In this document: positions 47,801-55,718 of the stretch, one piece after another
How positions within the stretch are numbered: the first letter of the stretch is position 1
Layout of the letters: the number at the start of each line of letters is the position of its first letter
Assembly: GCF_001854805.1 (NCBI RefSeq)
Contig: NZ_MBLO01000147.1
Coordinates: 115,079 to 179,078, forward strand
DNA: 64,000 nt
Direction of reading: 5' to 3'
DNA from: Pseudofrankia coriaricola
GTDB lineage: Bacteria; Actinomycetota; Actinomycetes; Frankiales; Frankiaceae
Program-made: the position numbers and the translations under genes
The notes under the pieces: generated by a model
The model's database searches: none
What the model saw: the letters and a program-made list of their open reading frames with translations, nothing else
Told to the model about the DNA's origin: nothing

Positions 47801-48216
47801 AGCGCCTCGACGGCCCTGCTCACCTCGGAGTCCGCCGCGACCACCTCGGTCTGGTCGCCGGGCGCGCCGAGCCCCGCCGGGTCGGCGAGCCTCTCCAGCC
47901 GGGCATTGCGCACCGTGACCCCGCCGCTGGCCATCCGGCGCAGCTCCCTGGCCGCCACATAGCGGCTGCCGGCCGCGTCGAAGACCAGCCGGACCGTGCC
48001 ACGCGCCACCGTCGGCGCCAGCGCCAGCGACACCATCCGCCGGTCGTTCCACCGGGGCACCGACCCGTAGAGGGCGAACGTCATCGCGTCGATGACCGTC
48101 GACTTCCCGGACCCGGTCGGCCCCACGAGCGCGAAGTAGTCCGCGTCGGCGAAGTCCACCGCCGCCGCGTCCCGGAACGAGCCGAAACCGGCGATCTCCA
48201 GCAACACCGGCCGCAT
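44869..48216 (-). CDS. sbcC: SbcC/Rad50-like SMC-family ATPase
   Basis: A 1115-residue ATPase that works with SbcD/Mre11 in processing DNA ends and hairpins. The N-terminal ATPase lobe has LVGPTGSGKSTVIDAMTFAL (Walker A) and VVLPQGDFAEFLHAKPADRQ. A long Ala/Arg/Glu coiled coil follows, broken by a zinc-hook Cys pair in EPCPVCEREV. The C-terminal lobe has RPVRTLSGGETFQASLALAL (signature) and SIFLDEGFGTLDDATLDVVA (Walker B). The first coiled coil contains an internal duplication: RDLLAAVRMPAGIV and, about 140 residues later, RDLLASVRTPPGVV, each followed by a similar Ala-rich run. ATG at 48216 follows GGAGGGGGAG. There is a 132-bp gap after sbcD. Confidence 0.94.
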   Translation of the reverse strand: MRPVLLEIAGFGSFRDAAAVDFADADYFALVGPTGSGKSTVIDAMTFALYGSVPRWNDRRMVSLALAPTVARGTVRLVFDAAGSRYVAARELRRMASGGVTVRNARLERLADPAGLGAPGDQTEVVAADSEVSRAVEALLGLSFEHFCSCVVLPQGDFAEFLHAKPADRQKILTKLLGLGVYDEIRVAANNRATEQRHRAEVLDERLAGYRDATEEAEAGAAGRVDTLVEVAGRVDAALAEAAASAAAAQEAAAELSRVHEERDLLAAVRMPAGIVELTSRLAQASRAAAEAAERRQAAERADTAARDDLAAAPERAPLEQASRDHEERARLLAAQPEAQATHTAARAALGRVTAAVADTRKARDAAAATRDEASRRALEAAGEVARLRADRDLLASVRTPPGVVAAAGRLRAAQRAAAEAGRHRQAAERADDDARAALLVAPDRAALERARDAHHELDRLLPARAEADRAHVVARSALDAAITAVEDARRGHGDAAAALERAQTGDLAAALRPHLVAGEPCPVCEREVVTLPAAAHPAALASARAALDAARKALDAGEQRSAEAGRAEYEARLRLRQLTEREGELRRGLADAPDQDGAAVGLAEIARREQAVAHTARELAAARRDADAADRAAAGLAAAGARARAELAAARDQFVALGAPGLVDEPDDPTGGTGIDLAGSWARLVGWAGEFAAERTTQLGGAAVREAVAREALTAADRAHGQASSAADRAEHDQVAALHDERTVASRLESLDTRITQLRAALAGAPAAAEVAAALAELDRRAGAARDADHLLRVARAEADVATAGLRRAQDALREAHAALAGARDRVVALGAPALASHDLLADWTSLTGWAGAEIAARERRLPGLGGAVTRAEQARDGAARALTELLTAHGVELPASAAADAAARAVSVALERARADRHRIAERRAEAAGLRDELSRAREAEQVSHQLGNLLRSNGFQRWLVAAALDTLVADASLTLAELSGGQFELTHEDGEFIVVDHADADSRRPVRTLSGGETFQASLALALALSAQLTMMAAAGAARLDSIFLDEGFGTLDDATLDVVATTLENLAGGGAGGAGRMVGIVTHVHALAERVPVRFAVSRDQRTSTVTRESA

Positions 48217-48348
48217 CAGCTCTCCCCCTCCGACGCTCCTCGGTCCCCGCATCCTCGGTCCCCGCCCGCCGCCGGGCCGGCGCGCTCCGCCACGCCGCGC
48301 CGGCCGGGGCCAGCCTCCCGACCAGCGGCGATGCCCGGGGCCGTCGGG

Positions 48349-49521
48349 CTAACCATGCCGGTCGGCTCCGACAGTTTCGTCGTGCAGGGCGGCGAAGAGC
48401 GCCTCGACCCGTTCGTCGGCGATGTTCTGCGTGCCGAGGTACTCGTGGAAGAGGTCCGCCGGGCCGCCCTGCCCGTCCGCGGGGCGGCTGGGCCGCGAGC
48501 CGGTGGCCGCGGCGGCGAACTCCGGGTCGATGCGCACCTCGAGCGCGTTCGGCAGCAGCTCCTGCACCTGCTCGCGCAGCCCGGCTCGCGCCGGCTCGCG
48601 CACCCACACCCGCAGCAGGGCGTCGCCGTACTCGGCCGCCGCCTCCGCGAGCTCCGCCACGGTGCCGCGCACCGTCCGCAGCCGCCGCCCCGCCGTGACC
48701 GGGATGTCGACGCCTTTCGCCGGGACGCCCGGCGCCGCGTCGACGACCCGGACCACCGGTACGTAGTCCTCCTCGCCGAAGTCGACGGCGAGCGGGGAGC
48801 CGCAGTACTCGACCGGGCAGGGCGCCGGCAGCGTCTGGCGGCGGTGCAGGTGGCCGAGCGCGACGTAGTGCGCGTCGGCGGGGAACGCCGTCGCCGGCAC
48901 GTAGTAGTCAAAGATCGACTGTGCCAGCCGTTCGCCGCCGCCGAACCTCCCGCCGGTCACCGTGAGGTGCGCGAGCACCAGGTTGACCGCGTTGTCGTCG
49001 AAGCCCCGGGACAGCGCGGCGAGCAGGTCACGCACCATCTGGTCGTACTTCGCCGAGTTCTCCGCCGGCGTCTGGGTGACCAGCTCGGAGGCGCGCACCG
49101 CGTAGCGCTGCGACAGGAACGGCAGCAGGGCCACCCGCACGGGTTCACCGGTGCCACGGGCCGTGAACGCGACGACCCCGCCCTTCTCCGCCCTGCGCAC
49201 CGTGCCGACCATCGTGATCCCGGCCGCCCGCATCAGCGGCCGGTACGCCTCGAACGAGCGCGGATGGTCGTGGTTGCCGGCGATCACGATCACCTCGGCG
49301 CCCGTGCCGCGCAGGCCGAGCAGGGTCTGGACAGCGAGCCGCTGCGCCTCCGCCGACGGTGCCGCCGAGTCGTAGACGTCGCCCGCCACCAGAACCGCGT
49401 CGACCTCCTGGGCGCGGGCGATGCCGACGACCTCGCGCAGCACCGCCTCCTGGTCGTCGAGCCGGCTGCGACCCTTCAGGGACTTGCCGATGTGCCAGTC
49501 GGACGTGTGCAGAAACCTCAT
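48349..49521 (-). CDS. sbcD: SbcD/Mre11-like exonuclease
   Basis: A 390-residue metallophosphoesterase nuclease. All family motifs are present: FLHTSDWHIGKSL, VDAVLVAGDVYDSAAPS, VIVIAGNHDHPRSFEAYRPL, NLVLAHLTVTGGRFGG and YVALGHLHRRQTL, together with the capping region VEYCGSPLAVDFGEED. It would supply the nuclease of the Mre11-Rad50 complex with the downstream sbcC. ATG at 49521 gives the normal family N-terminus; upstream in-frame codons encode only low-complexity sequence. It lies between herA (161-bp gap) and sbcC (132-bp gap), all in the same direction. Confidence 0.94.
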   Translation of the reverse strand: MRFLHTSDWHIGKSLKGRSRLDDQEAVLREVVGIARAQEVDAVLVAGDVYDSAAPSAEAQRLAVQTLLGLRGTGAEVIVIAGNHDHPRSFEAYRPLMRAAGITMVGTVRRAEKGGVVAFTARGTGEPVRVALLPFLSQRYAVRASELVTQTPAENSAKYDQMVRDLLAALSRGFDDNAVNLVLAHLTVTGGRFGGGERLAQSIFDYYVPATAFPADAHYVALGHLHRRQTLPAPCPVEYCGSPLAVDFGEEDYVPVVRVVDAAPGVPAKGVDIPVTAGRRLRTVRGTVAELAEAAAEYGDALLRVWVREPARAGLREQVQELLPNALEVRIDPEFAAAATGSRPSRPADGQGGPADLFHEYLGTQNIADERVEALFAALHDETVGADRHG

Positions 49522-49582
49522 GGCTGGCGGTCCTTCGTGGCGCGGCCGGGCGCGGGGCGCGCCCGCCGGTGGACGAGCGGCT

Positions 49583-49682
49583 CGGTGTCGGCGGTCAAGG
49601 CGGTGTCGGCGGTCAAAGCGGTGTTGACGGTCAGACGGTGATGGTGGTGAGAACGGCGACGGTGGTGAGAACGGCGCGGTGG
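49583..49682. repeat. Degenerate minisatellite between herA and sbcD
   Basis: Units of 18 bp (CGGTGTCGGCGGTCAAGG) begin at 49583, 49601 and, diverged, at 49619. They grade into a second set of about 17 bp based on CGGTGGTGAGAACGG up to the herA stop. It is in the herA-sbcD transcript. Confidence 0.75.
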
Positions 49683-51542
49683 TCAGAACGGTGGCGGGTC
49701 GTCGTCGGGGTCGGGCAGCTGGCTGAACGGGTCCGGGCGGGGCTGCGCGGGCACCGGCAGCCCGCCGTCGGGCGCGTCCGGCGCCTCCAGGCCGCCGTCG
49801 CCCGCCTCCGACGGCCGGGTCGCCCAGGCGGGGAACGGGAACGTGACGGCCAGCGGGACGGGGATCTCCGGCTGGGTGACGAACATCGTGCCCGGCTTCG
49901 CCAGTGTCGCCCTGGCTCGCTGACTGGGTGGCAGGAACCCGTACTCCGGCCGGGACGCCTCCGCCGGGTCGAGCCGGCCGACGATCCGGATCGCGCTGTT
50001 CGCGATGATCCGCCGTTCCACCTCGCTCGCCGTCTGCTGCGCGCCGACCAGGATGATGCCCAGGGACCGGCCGCGCTCCGCGATGTCGAGCAGCACCTCC
50101 TTGATCGGGCTCGTGCCGTCGCGGGGCGCGTACTTGTTCAGCTCGTCCAGCATCGTGAACAGCAGCCCGCCGGGGCCCGCGTCCTCCTTGCGCCGCATCT
50201 CCGCCGCGAGCACCACGCCGACGACGAACCGCTGCGCCCGCTCCGGCAGGTTGTGCAGGTCGACGACGGTCACCTGGTGGCCGGCCGTGCTGACCCGGCG
50301 GCCCGCGGCGTCCGACAGGTCGGCCCGGATGACCGTGCGCAGCGCCCGCAGCGACGAGCGCAGCCGGCGCACGAACGCGTTCACCGTGCCCGCGCCGGTC
50401 GCCGGCCCGGCCCACTTGGCCCGCGCGCCGTCGTCGTTCACCCGGTCGATGACGAAGTCGACGAGCTCCTCGTAGGTCCGCAGGACCTGCCCCTCGACCT
50501 TGACGGCGCCGTCCGCGCCGAACGGGACCGCGTCCAGGCGCAGCCGGTTCGTGACCTGGTGGACGACCATTGTGTACTGCTGGCGGTCGTCCTCGGAGTC
50601 CGCGAAGACGTAGGGGAGCAGCTCGTCCCGGCAGAACTCGAGCGGGGTCCACCAGAACGCGCTCACCCCGGACGTCCGGGCCGAGACATGCGGGCGTCCG
50701 GTGGTGTCTCCCGGCAGCGGCGGGGCGTAGAAGCCGGCGGAGGCGAACGGTTCGGCCGGCAGCCCCAGCCGGTCATAGACCGCGCGGATCTCGTCGGTCA
50801 GCCGGATGTTCGGCCGGTCGAGGAACAGCAGGTCCTCGCCCTTGACCGAGAACACCAGCGCCTTCGCGTTCACCGCCGCCCGGCCGAGCACGCCGCAGCG
50901 GAAGACCGAGTAGAGCAGGAAGAGCGCGAAGCTGGTCTTCGTCGCGACGCCGGAGATGCCGCTGATGGAGACGTGCGCGCCGCGGGTGCCGTCGAGGAAC
51001 TCCAGGTTGATGTAGATCGGCGTGCCGTCGCGGCCCAGGCCGACCGGGACCTGACGGTCCATCTGGTCGAAGTAGAGCGCGGTCGCCCGCTCGTCGCCGG
51101 TGGCGCGCCGCACCAGCTCGCCCGGGCGGGGCGGGACGTAGATCTCCGGTTCCAGGCGCGTCGTCGTCACCTCGGCGATCTCCTGCACCTGGGCGGGCAG
51201 CACGCCCTCGGCGATCAGGAACACGTCCGAGTCGAAACTCGCGCCCTCGTGCCGCGCCTCGACCTGCGTGACCACCCCGGCCGTCATCACCGGCCCGACG
51301 CCGGGCACGGTGCGGACAGTGACGACCACGTCGTCCAACTGCAGGTAGCTGCCTTCGTTCAGCGCGACGTGGAAGAGCAGCGGCGTGGCTTCTTCCGTGC
51401 CCATGACCCGCCCGACCGGGGGGTTGACCGGCGTGGTGGCGGCGGCCGGCGCGCCCAGCGCGTCGTCGTCGTCGTCCGGACGCGGCTGTCGCGCGCCGTT
51501 CGGCGGCGCGCCGCCGCGACCACCGGCATCCGTCACCGTCAC
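49683..51542 (-). CDS. herA: HerA-like FtsK/HerA-family DNA translocase
   Basis: A 619-residue hexameric-type ATPase. Residues about 40-160 are a HAS-barrel (VGRVMGTEEATPLLFHVAL, YLQLDDVVVTVRTV). The nucleotide-binding site near residue 195 reads SISGISGVATKTSFALFLL, where the Gly normally before the P-loop Lys is Thr. Walker B is FTMLDELNKYAP (near 467), followed by DIAERGRSLGIILVGAQQTASEVERRI and IRIVGRLDPAEASRPEYGFL, the HerA C-terminal signature. The tail is acidic and Pro-rich. GTG at 51542 has GGAGG upstream. It is the first gene of the herA-sbcD-sbcC-nurA series and should drive DNA movement for NurA and Mre11-Rad50. Confidence 0.9.
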   Translation of the reverse strand: MTVTDAGGRGGAPPNGARQPRPDDDDDALGAPAAATTPVNPPVGRVMGTEEATPLLFHVALNEGSYLQLDDVVVTVRTVPGVGPVMTAGVVTQVEARHEGASFDSDVFLIAEGVLPAQVQEIAEVTTTRLEPEIYVPPRPGELVRRATGDERATALYFDQMDRQVPVGLGRDGTPIYINLEFLDGTRGAHVSISGISGVATKTSFALFLLYSVFRCGVLGRAAVNAKALVFSVKGEDLLFLDRPNIRLTDEIRAVYDRLGLPAEPFASAGFYAPPLPGDTTGRPHVSARTSGVSAFWWTPLEFCRDELLPYVFADSEDDRQQYTMVVHQVTNRLRLDAVPFGADGAVKVEGQVLRTYEELVDFVIDRVNDDGARAKWAGPATGAGTVNAFVRRLRSSLRALRTVIRADLSDAAGRRVSTAGHQVTVVDLHNLPERAQRFVVGVVLAAEMRRKEDAGPGGLLFTMLDELNKYAPRDGTSPIKEVLLDIAERGRSLGIILVGAQQTASEVERRIIANSAIRIVGRLDPAEASRPEYGFLPPSQRARATLAKPGTMFVTQPEIPVPLAVTFPFPAWATRPSEAGDGGLEAPDAPDGGLPVPAQPRPDPFSQLPDPDDDPPPF

Positions 51543-51872
51543 GGGTACGTCACCTCCACCGTCGCGCGGCCTGCCGTCCGGCGTTCGCTCGGCCAGGTAC
51601 GCGTTCTCGTGCTCGGAGCGCGTCCGCCCGGACCGCGATCACGCCAGCCCCGCATTATCCGGCCGGCCGCGGCCGCGGCATGTTCGCCCGACTTCGGCGT
51701 GTCTCGTCGCATCCGATCCGGGACCGCCCGGCGCCCGGGCCGCGAAGCGCTAGCCGACCGCACCATATGCCGTGTTCCGGACAGTTTCGCCGGCCCACGG
51801 CTCTCGGCGTTTCTCCCCGGCCCATGCCGGTCGCGGGGCAACCGCGCGGTTCAGCCGGACGTCAGACCCACC
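51543..51872. promoter_or_regulatory. Divergent promoter region, herA / polysaccharide deacetylase
   Basis: 330 bp between divergent starts; no gene. The herA ribosome-binding site (GGAGG on the minus strand) lies near 51552-51556. No operator-like repeats were found. Confidence 0.4.
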
Positions 51873-52814
51873 ATGACGCGTCGACGCCGCGCGGTCGCCT
51901 GGTATGCGCCGGTATGCCTGGTCGTCGCGCTCGCCGCGTGTGGCGGCGAGGCGCCCGCCCAGCCAGCTCCCGGCCCCACCGCGGGCACGGCCACCGCGTC
52001 GGCGGCCGGGGCGGACGGGGCGGGCGGGGCGGGAAGCGCGAGCCCGTCGCTAGGCACGTCGGCGTTCGGGCCGTCCGCTGGGCAGACGAATCGGCCGACC
52101 ACCCCGCCGGCCGCGTCGGCCGTGCCGAGGCCGAGCAGCATCGGACCCCCGCCGCCGACGCCGGGGACCGGGCTGCCCGCCGGGCTGTTCGGGAAGGACT
52201 GGGAGCGCATCCCGACGGACCGCAAGATCGTCGCGCTGACCTTTGACGCCGGCGCCAACGCGGACGGTGTCACCCCGATTCTCGCGACGCTGGCGCGGGA
52301 GCACGTCGCGGGGACGTTCTTCCTCACCGGCCAGTTCGCGACCAGCTTCCCGGCCAAGGTGCGCGACATCGCGGCGTCCGGCGGACGGATGGGCAACCAC
52401 TCGTCGACCCACCCGTACTTCACCAAGATCGACGACGCCGCGCTGCGCGGTGAGGTGCTGGGGGCCGAGCGCGACATCCTGGCGGTGGGCGGCAAGGACC
52501 CGCGGCCCTTCTTCCGCTTCCCGTTCGGGGACCGGAACGCGCATGACATCGCCGCCGTGAACGCGCTCGGTTATGTGCCGATCCGGTGGACGGTCGACAC
52601 CCTCGGCTGGCAGGGCACCTCAGGCGGGCGCACCGCCGCCTCCGGCACCGCTCGCGTCCTGGACGCGCTGCAGCCCGGCGAGATCGTGCTCATGCACCTG
52701 GGCTCGCACCCGCAGGACCATTCGACGCTCGACGCCGACGCGCTGCCCGGCATCATCAGCGCCCTGCGCGACCGCGGCTACGGCTTCGTCACCCTGGACG
52801 CTCTCGTCGGATAG
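51873..52814 (+). CDS. Lipoprotein polysaccharide deacetylase (NodB domain)
   Basis: A 313-residue exported deacetylase anchored by a lipobox (LVVALAACGG) and a 75-residue Ala/Pro/Gly linker. The NodB catalytic domain carries all motifs: IVALTFDAGANADG (catalytic Asp), GNHSSTHPYF (metal-binding His pair), FFRFPFGDRN, IRWTVDTLGWQG and GEIVLMHLGSH. It probably removes acetyl groups from peptidoglycan or another envelope polymer. ATG at 51873 gives the signal peptide directly. It is divergent from herA and convergent with the amidohydrolase. Confidence 0.92.
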   Translation: MTRRRRAVAWYAPVCLVVALAACGGEAPAQPAPGPTAGTATASAAGADGAGGAGSASPSLGTSAFGPSAGQTNRPTTPPAASAVPRPSSIGPPPPTPGTGLPAGLFGKDWERIPTDRKIVALTFDAGANADGVTPILATLAREHVAGTFFLTGQFATSFPAKVRDIAASGGRMGNHSSTHPYFTKIDDAALRGEVLGAERDILAVGGKDPRPFFRFPFGDRNAHDIAAVNALGYVPIRWTVDTLGWQGTSGGRTAASGTARVLDALQPGEIVLMHLGSHPQDHSTLDADALPGIISALRDRGYGFVTLDALVG

Positions 52815-52888
52815 CCCGACCTCCACAGCCCCAACCGATGCCTCGCGGGCCGACGTTTCCGCCGTTTCCGCGCGCCGGTGCCCGGTGG

Positions 52889-54664
52889 TCAGCGGGCTCC
52901 GCGGATCAGCCGGCCGGGGCGGGCACCGGTGTCGACGCCGTCCCGGCGGGTGACGCTGCCCGCGACCATGGTGACGTCATAGCCGGAGGCGTCCTGGACG
53001 AGGCGGCGGCCGCCGGCGGGCAGGTCGTAGGCCATCCGCGGGGTGTGCAGGGTGAGACGGTCGAGGTCGACGACGTTGAGGTCGGCCCGCTTGCCCGGGG
53101 CGAGGATGCCGCGGTCGCCGAGGCCGAACAGGGCGGCGGTGTCGGAGGTCTGCTTCTTGACGACGTGCTCCAGCGGTAGCCGCTCGCCGCGGCGGCGGTC
53201 GCGGACCCAGTGGGTGAGCAGGAAAGTCGGATAGGAGGCGTCGCAGATCATGCCGCAGTGAGCGCCGGCGTCGGAAAGGCCGGAGACACCGGCAGGGTGT
53301 GTGAGCATCTCGCGGATCACGTCGTGGTTGGCGTCGGCGTAGTTGAAGAACGGGATCATCAGCATGGCAGTCGCCGGGTGGTCGGTGCCGGCGGCCTGTT
53401 CCAGCATCAGGTCGTAGAGAGCCTCGAGGCCGCTGACGCCGCGCTGCTCGGCGATGGCGGCGACCGTCCGCTCGCGGGTCGGCTCGTAGTCGGGCGGGTC
53501 ACCCATCGCGTAGAGCCGATCCAGACTGAAAGCGATCACGTCCTTCATGGCGTCGAACTGCCTCGTGCGGTCGACGGGCAGGTCCCCCTCGGCCAGGATC
53601 GCCTTCCTGACCGCCGGCTTCGCCAGCTCGAAGCCGCGCTCAGCCGGGGACAGGTGCGCGAGAGCGCGGAACGACGGCCGGTGGGTGAAGGCGTGGTGGC
53701 CGGCGAAGCCGATGAGCATCCCGAACGGACGGGCCGCGATCTGCGGGTACAACGGCGATCCCGCCTGGAACGCGGCGGCGGAGGACTCCATCAACTCACG
53801 CCACATGGTGGGGGCGGCATCAACCTGGAGCAGCGCATAAGAAACCGGGCGGTCGATCTCCTTGGCTAGCCGGCGCATCCAGTCGAGCTCGCGGGCCGGG
53901 GCGACGAGGTCCTCGCCGGCGGAGCCGGTCGGCGCCAGCTCGAAGACGGCCCGCCCACCGCGCGCCATGGCTCGGCCAAGCCCGAACAGCTCGTCCTCGG
54001 CGGCATAGGTCCCCGGGACGGGCTCGCCGTTCATCGCCCGGTGCGCGACCGTCCGTGACGTGGAGAAGCCGAGCGCGCCGGCCTCGATCGCCTCCTGGAC
54101 GAGGCGAGCCATGGTGGCGATGTCGTCCGCGGTCGCGACCTCGTTGCGGGCGCCGCGGTCGCCCATGACGTAGGCACGGACTGGCCCATGCGCGACCTGG
54201 ACGCCGAAGTCGACGGCGAGCTCCCGGCCGGCGATCCGGTCGAGGTAGCCGGGGAAGGACTCCCAGCCCCAGGTCATCCCCTCGGTGAGAGCCGTGCCTG
54301 GGATGTCCTCGACGCCTTCCATCAGCTCGATCAACCACGGCTCGCGGCCGGGGGTCACCGGCGCGAAGCCGACGCCACAGTTGCCGGACACCACGGTCGT
54401 GACCCCGTGTGAGCTGCTTGGCTCCAGCAACGAGTCCCAGGTGACCTGCCCGTCGTAATGGGTGTGGATGTCCACGAACCCCGGAAGGACGTACTTGCCG
54501 GTCGCGTCGGTCGTCTCTGCAGCCTCGGTCTCGATTCCGCTGGATAAACCGTCGGATCGACGTATGTCGACGATCCGCCCGTTCTTGACGCCGATGTCGG
54601 CGCGGAACGGCGCCGCCCCTGTGCCGTCCACTACCAGGCCGCCGACGATTTTCGAGTCCAACAT
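52889..54664 (-). CDS. N-acyl-D-amino-acid deacylase/D-aminoacylase-family amidohydrolase
   Basis: A 591-residue metal-dependent amidohydrolase. Motifs: [40 protein letters not shown] (HxH metal site), [39 protein letters not shown], and at the C-terminus [20 protein letters not shown]. These define the D-aminoacylase/dihydroorotase-like branch that hydrolyses N-acyl-D-amino acids or related amides. ATG at 54664 has GGAG nearby. An AT-rich stretch near 54735-54760 upstream looks like its promoter. Confidence 0.9.
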   Translation of the reverse strand: MLDSKIVGGLVVDGTGAAPFRADIGVKNGRIVDIRRSDGLSSGIETEAAETTDATGKYVLPGFVDIHTHYDGQVTWDSLLEPSSSHGVTTVVSGNCGVGFAPVTPGREPWLIELMEGVEDIPGTALTEGMTWGWESFPGYLDRIAGRELAVDFGVQVAHGPVRAYVMGDRGARNEVATADDIATMARLVQEAIEAGALGFSTSRTVAHRAMNGEPVPGTYAAEDELFGLGRAMARGGRAVFELAPTGSAGEDLVAPARELDWMRRLAKEIDRPVSYALLQVDAAPTMWRELMESSAAAFQAGSPLYPQIAARPFGMLIGFAGHHAFTHRPSFRALAHLSPAERGFELAKPAVRKAILAEGDLPVDRTRQFDAMKDVIAFSLDRLYAMGDPPDYEPTRERTVAAIAEQRGVSGLEALYDLMLEQAAGTDHPATAMLMIPFFNYADANHDVIREMLTHPAGVSGLSDAGAHCGMICDASYPTFLLTHWVRDRRRGERLPLEHVVKKQTSDTAALFGLGDRGILAPGKRADLNVVDLDRLTLHTPRMAYDLPAGGRRLVQDASGYDVTMVAGSVTRRDGVDTGARPGRLIRGAR

Positions 54665-54734
54665 TCCGGATTCTCCACTTCGAGGCGGTCGACCCGGCAC
54701 AACGCCGAGGCGTCACCAAGCCGGCACCGAAAGA

Positions 54735-54760
54735 ACATATACAATATCCACAGTATGACT
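54735..54760 (-). promoter_or_regulatory. AT-rich promoter or operator upstream of the amidohydrolase
   Basis: On the minus strand the sequence reads CATACTGTGGATATTGTATA, an island of AT in a GC-rich region with ATAC/GTAT half sites. It lies about 70-95 bp upstream of the amidohydrolase start. Confidence 0.4.
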
Positions 54761-54893
54761 CGCATCACGGTGCCGATGGAAGAGGTGGCCGGCACGGGCG
54801 AACGGCCCCCGCCTAACCCGGCCCCGACGCAGGCGGCGGTCACCAGGTGGATATTTCTGGCCTTGACGGCAATTCGCCGTGCAGCCTTGCCTC

Positions 54894-55658
54894 ATGCCCG
54901 ATGACACGGCCCAGGGTTTCGACCGCTGGCGGTGCCAGTTCGAGGCCAACAGACACCGGCGTGACCCGGACTGGAACCAGGGCGCCGAGATCCCGGCGGT
55001 CCTGGCGGCGAGCCTCGCCAGGTTCCAGGTCGGCGAGGGTGGCGACGGCGACGGGATGATCCGCGCCGCCACGCGCGCGGGTGACGGCTACCTCGCGGCC
55101 GCGCGGCTGTTCGTCGGCGAGGAGCGCGACCATGCGCGGCTGCTCGGCCGGCTGCTCGCCGCCGGCGGCCGGCCGGCCATCGCGGCGCACTGGAGTGATG
55201 CCGCCTTCCGGTCGCTGCGCTGGCGTGCCGGCCTGCGGCGGGAGGTGATGGTGCTGACCGTCGCCGAGGTGTGTGCGCTGCGTTACTACGAGGCCATCCG
55301 TGACGGCGCGGACGACCAGCTGACTCGCGAGGTCGCCGCGCGCATCCTCGCGGACGAGGAAGAGCACGTCCCGTTCCACGTCCACCGGCTGCGCCTGGAT
55401 CTCTTCAGCCTGCCCGCGCCGGCGCGCGTCGCGCTCGCCGCCGCCTGGTGGGCACTGGCCATCCCCTCCGCCGCGGTGGTGGCCGTCGACCACCGCGGCG
55501 CCCTGCGCCTTCTCGGGGTCCCGGCGGGGCGGTATCTCACCGAGACGCTCAGGCTGTTCGGCTCCGTCACCCGGGCGACGCTCACGCCCGAGCCCGTCGG
55601 GGCGGAAGATCGACCGGTCCGGGCGGGGCCCGCGGACGGCCCCGGGCCGGCGGTATGA
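54894..55658 (+). CDS. Ferritin-like superfamily (di-iron) protein
   Basis: A 254-residue protein with ferritin-like ExxH pairs: LFVGEERDHARLLGRLLAAGG and LADEEEHVPFHVHRLRL, separated by helices such as VMVLTVAEVCALRYYEAI. This spacing suits a four-helix di-iron or manganese/iron centre, so an oxidase or oxygenase role is likely, substrate unknown. The last 35 residues are disordered. ATG at 54894 was chosen; GTG at 54879 is also possible. The gene ends 60 bp before argS, in the same direction. Confidence 0.7.
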   Translation: MPDDTAQGFDRWRCQFEANRHRRDPDWNQGAEIPAVLAASLARFQVGEGGDGDGMIRAATRAGDGYLAAARLFVGEERDHARLLGRLLAAGGRPAIAAHWSDAAFRSLRWRAGLRREVMVLTVAEVCALRYYEAIRDGADDQLTREVAARILADEEEHVPFHVHRLRLDLFSLPAPARVALAAAWWALAIPSAAVVAVDHRGALRLLGVPAGRYLTETLRLFGSVTRATLTPEPVGAEDRPVRAGPADGPGPAV

Positions 55659-55718
55659 CCGCCGAAACCCAGTTGGCGCGCCTGGGAGAATGGTGGACGA
55701 CGAAGGAGGGGAGTCCCT

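Noticed and set aside
46537..49641. A 1034-codon plus frame opposite sbcC and sbcD
   Set aside because: Mirror frame of two strongly supported nuclease genes; no domain.
49522..50652. Upstream extension of the sbcD frame into herA
   Set aside because: Low-complexity out-of-frame translation of herA; the Mre11 N-terminus begins at ATG 49521.
49359..51872. Upstream extension of the polysaccharide deacetylase frame
   Set aside because: It runs antisense through herA; the signal peptide and lipobox fix the start at 51873.
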